From positions 1 to 26,441 of IMG/VR virus record IMGVR_UViG_3300034109_000089: DNA of 26,441 bases. One strand, written 5' to 3'. Below, one piece after another: positions 24,086 through 26,441 of this stretch; the first letter of the stretch is position 1; each line of letters starts with the position of its first letter. The notes beneath the pieces are model-generated. The model ran no database searches. It saw nothing but the letters and a program-made list of their open reading frames with translations, and was not told the DNA's origin. Origin of the DNA: a virus. A program made the position numbers and the translations under genes.

Positions 24086-24786
24086 TGCCGATTATTTCTT
24101 CGATTGGCGCTTCATCAAAAACCGGATTCGCTCCTAGAGGGCTTCCGGTTTACTACAGTAATTTGTTTGTAAAAGCGCAAACGGATTACATCAGTATGCC
24201 TGCGAGTGCGAATCTGGCTCCGGGAACCTCGGCATTCACCTTAGAGTTTTTCGTTTACCTCAACACCTTCACTTATCAGTCGATCTACAGCACTGGTTTC
24301 TCTGCTAGCTCAAGCACAGGGTTTGAGGTAACTATAGATTCCTCCGGTTTCTGTAATTTAGTTAAGTATTCAACCGGTGGCACTCTTTCTCTTTTTGTAA
24401 GCACAACGGCTGTATCTGCTGGTTGGAATTACGTTGTCTTAACAAGAAGATCTACCGCTTCCAGTGACTCTCAGTGGTTCATCAACGGAGCCGCGGCGAA
24501 TACAGGAACGATCAGCAACGATTTCTCAGCACCTTCAACATTGACAACTAACATAGGTGCTCGCAGATCGACTCTAACCACTCCTGCTGACGCTTATATA
24601 AGTAACCTTAGACTTAGAATTGGTGTGGGAGTTTCTTCGGTTACAGTGCCGGGAAATCCCTTGCAGCCGGATGCAAACACGAGACTTTTGACTTGTCAAT
24701 CATCAACGATCATAGACAATGCACCTTCACCAAATACACTTACAAATAACGGAGTAACGGTTTCGACCTTTAATCCATTCTTATAG
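24085..24786 (+). CDS. Single laminin-G-like adhesion protein
   Basis: The 233-residue protein carries one LamG_3-like beta sandwich: YISMPASANLAPGTSAFTLEFFVYL, AGWNYVVLTRRS, SQWFINGAA and a closing YISNLRLRIG. Its C-terminal LLTCQSSTIIDNAPSPNTLTNN is similar to the linker after the first LamG domain of the 700-residue protein (LLTCQSNRFIDNSANNFTI), showing a shared origin. A likely carbohydrate-binding fibre tip. No signal peptide. The start overlaps the previous stop by one base. Confidence 0.8.
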   Translation: MPIISSIGASSKTGFAPRGLPVYYSNLFVKAQTDYISMPASANLAPGTSAFTLEFFVYLNTFTYQSIYSTGFSASSSTGFEVTIDSSGFCNLVKYSTGGTLSLFVSTTAVSAGWNYVVLTRRSTASSDSQWFINGAAANTGTISNDFSAPSTLTTNIGARRSTLTTPADAYISNLRLRIGVGVSSVTVPGNPLQPDANTRLLTCQSSTIIDNAPSPNTLTNNGVTVSTFNPFL

Positions 24787-24794
24787 GACACGAT

Positions 24795-25856
24795 ATGAAG
24801 ATTTGCGTGTACGCGATCTCTAAAAACGAAGAGCAATTCGTCAAGCGATTTTGTGACTCAGCCAGAGGCGCTGATCTGATCCTGATAGCCGACACAGGAT
24901 CTACAGACAACACTGCAAGCCTAGCGAGAGAATGTGGCGCTACGGTCTACGACATCTCTGTAAAGCCGTGGCGTTTCGATATGGCAAGGGATACGGCTAT
25001 GTGTCTTATCCCCGGCGATTTCGATGTCTGCGTTTCCTTAGACCTTGATGAGGTTTTAGAGCTCGGATGGCGGGAGGAGATCGAAAGGGTCTGGACTCCA
25101 GAGACTACAAGACTTAGATACAAGTTCGATTGGGGACACGGGATTCTTTTCTACTACGAAAAGATCCATCATCGGCAGGGCTACCACTGGCATCACCCGG
25201 TCCATGAGTATCCGAGGCCAGATCAGAGAACAAAAGAAGTCTATGCCCAAACAGACATGCTTCTTGTTTCTCATCATCCAGATCCCACTAAGTCACGAGG
25301 GCAGTATCTTGATCTTCTAAGAATGGCCGTGAAAGAAGATCCGAGCTGTCCTAGAAATGCTTTCTACTTTGCTCGTGAACTGACCTTCTATAACCTCTGG
25401 GATGAATCAATAGAGGCTCTGCACACTTACCTAAATAATCCTCGCGCTGATTGGCCTAACGAGCGGTGCTATGCAATGAGACTTCTAGGGAAGGCTCACG
25501 ATGAGAAAGGGAATCACTGGGAAGCTCTAAAGTGGTTCAGGATGTCCATAGCCGAGGCTCCGGGAACCAGAGAGCCGTGGGTCGATGCTGCGATGTCGTA
25601 TTACAGGAAGTCAATGTGGAAGGAATGCCATCATGCAGCGACAATGGCTTTAGAGATTAAGAGCAAGGAGCTTGTTTACACTTGTGACCCCGAAGTGTGG
25701 GGATCTAAGCCTCATGACTTAGCGGCTATTTCTGCTTACAATTTAGGTCTGAGAGACGAAGCGATAAGACACGGAGCGGAGGCAGTCAAACTGTCTCCAG
25801 ATGATGAACGGCTCGCTAGGAATCTCGAATATTATGGACAATCAAAATCTGATTAA
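24795..25856 (+). CDS. GT2-family glycosyltransferase with TPR-like C-terminus
   Basis: The 353-residue protein has a GT-A fold start (KICVYAISKNEEQFV), the nucleotide-sugar loop ADTGSTDNT (32-40) and a metal-binding DLDE (83-86, in VSLDLDEVLEL). His-rich HWHHPVHEY (131-139) follows. From about 175 to 345 the sequence forms TPR-like helix pairs (RNAFYFARELTFYNLWDESIEALHTYL; EKGNHWEALKWFRMSIAEAPG), a fusion known in bacterial glycosyltransferases acting on proteins or envelope glycans. It lies 8 nt after the adhesin gene, so it is transcribed with the fibre genes. Possible substrates are the Thr-rich collagen fibres, other virion proteins or host envelope glycans. Confidence 0.85.
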   Translation: MKICVYAISKNEEQFVKRFCDSARGADLILIADTGSTDNTASLARECGATVYDISVKPWRFDMARDTAMCLIPGDFDVCVSLDLDEVLELGWREEIERVWTPETTRLRYKFDWGHGILFYYEKIHHRQGYHWHHPVHEYPRPDQRTKEVYAQTDMLLVSHHPDPTKSRGQYLDLLRMAVKEDPSCPRNAFYFARELTFYNLWDESIEALHTYLNNPRADWPNERCYAMRLLGKAHDEKGNHWEALKWFRMSIAEAPGTREPWVDAAMSYYRKSMWKECHHAATMALEIKSKELVYTCDPEVWGSKPHDLAAISAYNLGLRDEAIRHGAEAVKLSPDDERLARNLEYYGQSKSD

Positions 25857-26067
25857 CGGTCTCTTCGGTGTTTTATGTGCCGTAGCCGGATGGTTCTTCC
25901 GTGTTCTGTGGGAAGCTCAGAAAGATCTGCAAAAGGATCTAGGTGAGTTGGAGAAGGGTCTACCCCATACTTATGTATTAAAGTCTGATTATCAGCAAGA
26001 CATTACCGAGATCAAGATCATGTTAAGCAGGATCTTTGACAAGCTCGATGCCAAAGTTGATAAATGA
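25834..26067 (+). CDS. Small membrane protein, possible holin
   Basis: The 77-residue protein has one N-terminal membrane segment (LFGVLCAVAGWFF, about 8-20) and a charged, coiled-coil C-terminus (LQKDLGELEKGLP, ITEIKIMLSRIFDKLDAK). An ATG at 25801 is in frame but ATG 25834 has AGGAA (25819-25823) 10 nt upstream and gives a sensible membrane anchor. It overlaps the glycosyltransferase by 23 nt and the endolysin by ATGA. The place beside the endolysin favours a holin or other lysis function; a single segment makes this tentative. Confidence 0.65.
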   Translation: MDNQNLINGLFGVLCAVAGWFFRVLWEAQKDLQKDLGELEKGLPHTYVLKSDYQQDITEIKIMLSRIFDKLDAKVDK

Positions 26068-26441
26068 GTTTTGAAGCAGCCTTCAATAAGATGATCGAGG
26101 ACGAAGGTGGATACGTCCTGCATAAGATTGATGGCGACACCGGCGGATTAACCTACGCGGGCATTGCGAGAAACAAAAACCCGCACTGGCCGGGATGGGG
26201 ATTTATCGACAGAGACGAAACCCCACCGACTCAGATGGTGCGCGACTTTTACAAGTCTGAGTTTTGGGATCGCATACAGGGCGACCAACTAAATCCTGTC
26301 ATCGCATCTTCTATCTTTAACTTTGCTGTCAACGCGGGTGTTTCTGTGGCTTCCAAACTTGCCCAGATATGCGTTAAAACGGCTCCAGACGGCGTTATCG
26401 GAGCTAAGACCATACAAGCACTCAACCAGATGAACGAAGAG
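26064..26441 (+). CDS. Endolysin, GH108-type muramidase (partial, cut at window end)
   Basis: The first 126 residues are present and the gene runs off the end. The start MSFEAAFNKMIEDEGGYVLHK is typical of GH108 N-acetylmuramidases, with catalytic Glu14 in the EGGY motif, then DGDTGGLTYAGIARN. The central FYKSEFWDRIQGDQL, then SSIFNFAVNAGV and the peptidoglycan-binding 'PDGVIGAKTIQAL' support the call. Such lysozymes cleave the glycan strands of peptidoglycan, usually in phages of Gram-negative hosts. No signal peptide, so export would need the holin. It starts at an ATGA overlap with the membrane-protein gene. Confidence 0.93.
   Translation, partial: MSFEAAFNKMIEDEGGYVLHKIDGDTGGLTYAGIARNKNPHWPGWGFIDRDETPPTQMVRDFYKSEFWDRIQGDQLNPVIASSIFNFAVNAGVSVASKLAQICVKTAPDGVIGAKTIQALNQMNEE

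Overview
The window is one contiguous, almost fully plus-strand block of late (virion and lysis) genes from a tailed double-stranded DNA phage. The gene set is that of a siphovirus: P27-type small terminase, Terminase_1-type large terminase, HK97-type portal, protease and capsid genes, a tube protein, a G/GT-type chaperone pair, a lambda-like tape measure and a J-like tail-tip protein. Genes are packed with ATGA, TAATG or TGATG overlaps, so most are probably translationally coupled in long operons. No integrase, repressor, replication, tRNA or host gene is visible. A GH108-type endolysin and a J-like tail tip suggest a Gram-negative host, and the collagen-like and laminin-G-like adhesion proteins suggest an aquatic phage. 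Both are inferences; the species cannot be named from this sequence.

Layout: 1-109, leader with two 10-bp palindromes. 110-2238, terminase. 2247-3641, portal. 3634-4226, a possible tiny gene and an AT-rich P-loop kinase-like gene. 4234-4992, prohead protease. 5004-7417, two tandem paralogous HK97-fold capsid genes separated by two mutually exclusive RNA hairpins. 7420-8819, connector, head-tail joining and tail-terminator candidates. 8829-10151, tail tube, two small unknowns and an HK97 gp10-like protein. 10148-10974, tail assembly chaperone with a -1 frameshift signal. 10964-12856, tape measure. 12853-14153, two distal-tail proteins. 14150-14587, GNAT acetyltransferase. 14591-18103, J-like hub fused to a collagen-like stalk and an S74 chaperone. 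18096-24786, accessory fibre and adhesin genes, including a 615-residue collagen-like protein and two laminin-G proteins. 24795-25856, GT2 glycosyltransferase with a repeat-helical tail. 25834-26441, small membrane protein and endolysin (cut by the window end).

Working together: terminase loads DNA through the portal into a protease-matured shell that may contain two capsid proteins. The connector, adaptor and terminator join it to a tail whose length is set by the tape measure, and a J-like hub anchors an elaborate adhesion apparatus.

The most notable signals are: the tandem capsid paralogs with an RNA switch-like intergenic region; an A_AAA_AAC slippery site directly before a stop codon with a 13-bp helix starting 6 nt downstream; three modifying-enzyme genes (kinase-like, acetyltransferase, glycosyltransferase) inside the structural operon; and the co-occurrence of Thr-rich G-P-T collagen repeats with a glycosyltransferase, which raises the possibility of glycosylated phage collagen fibres.
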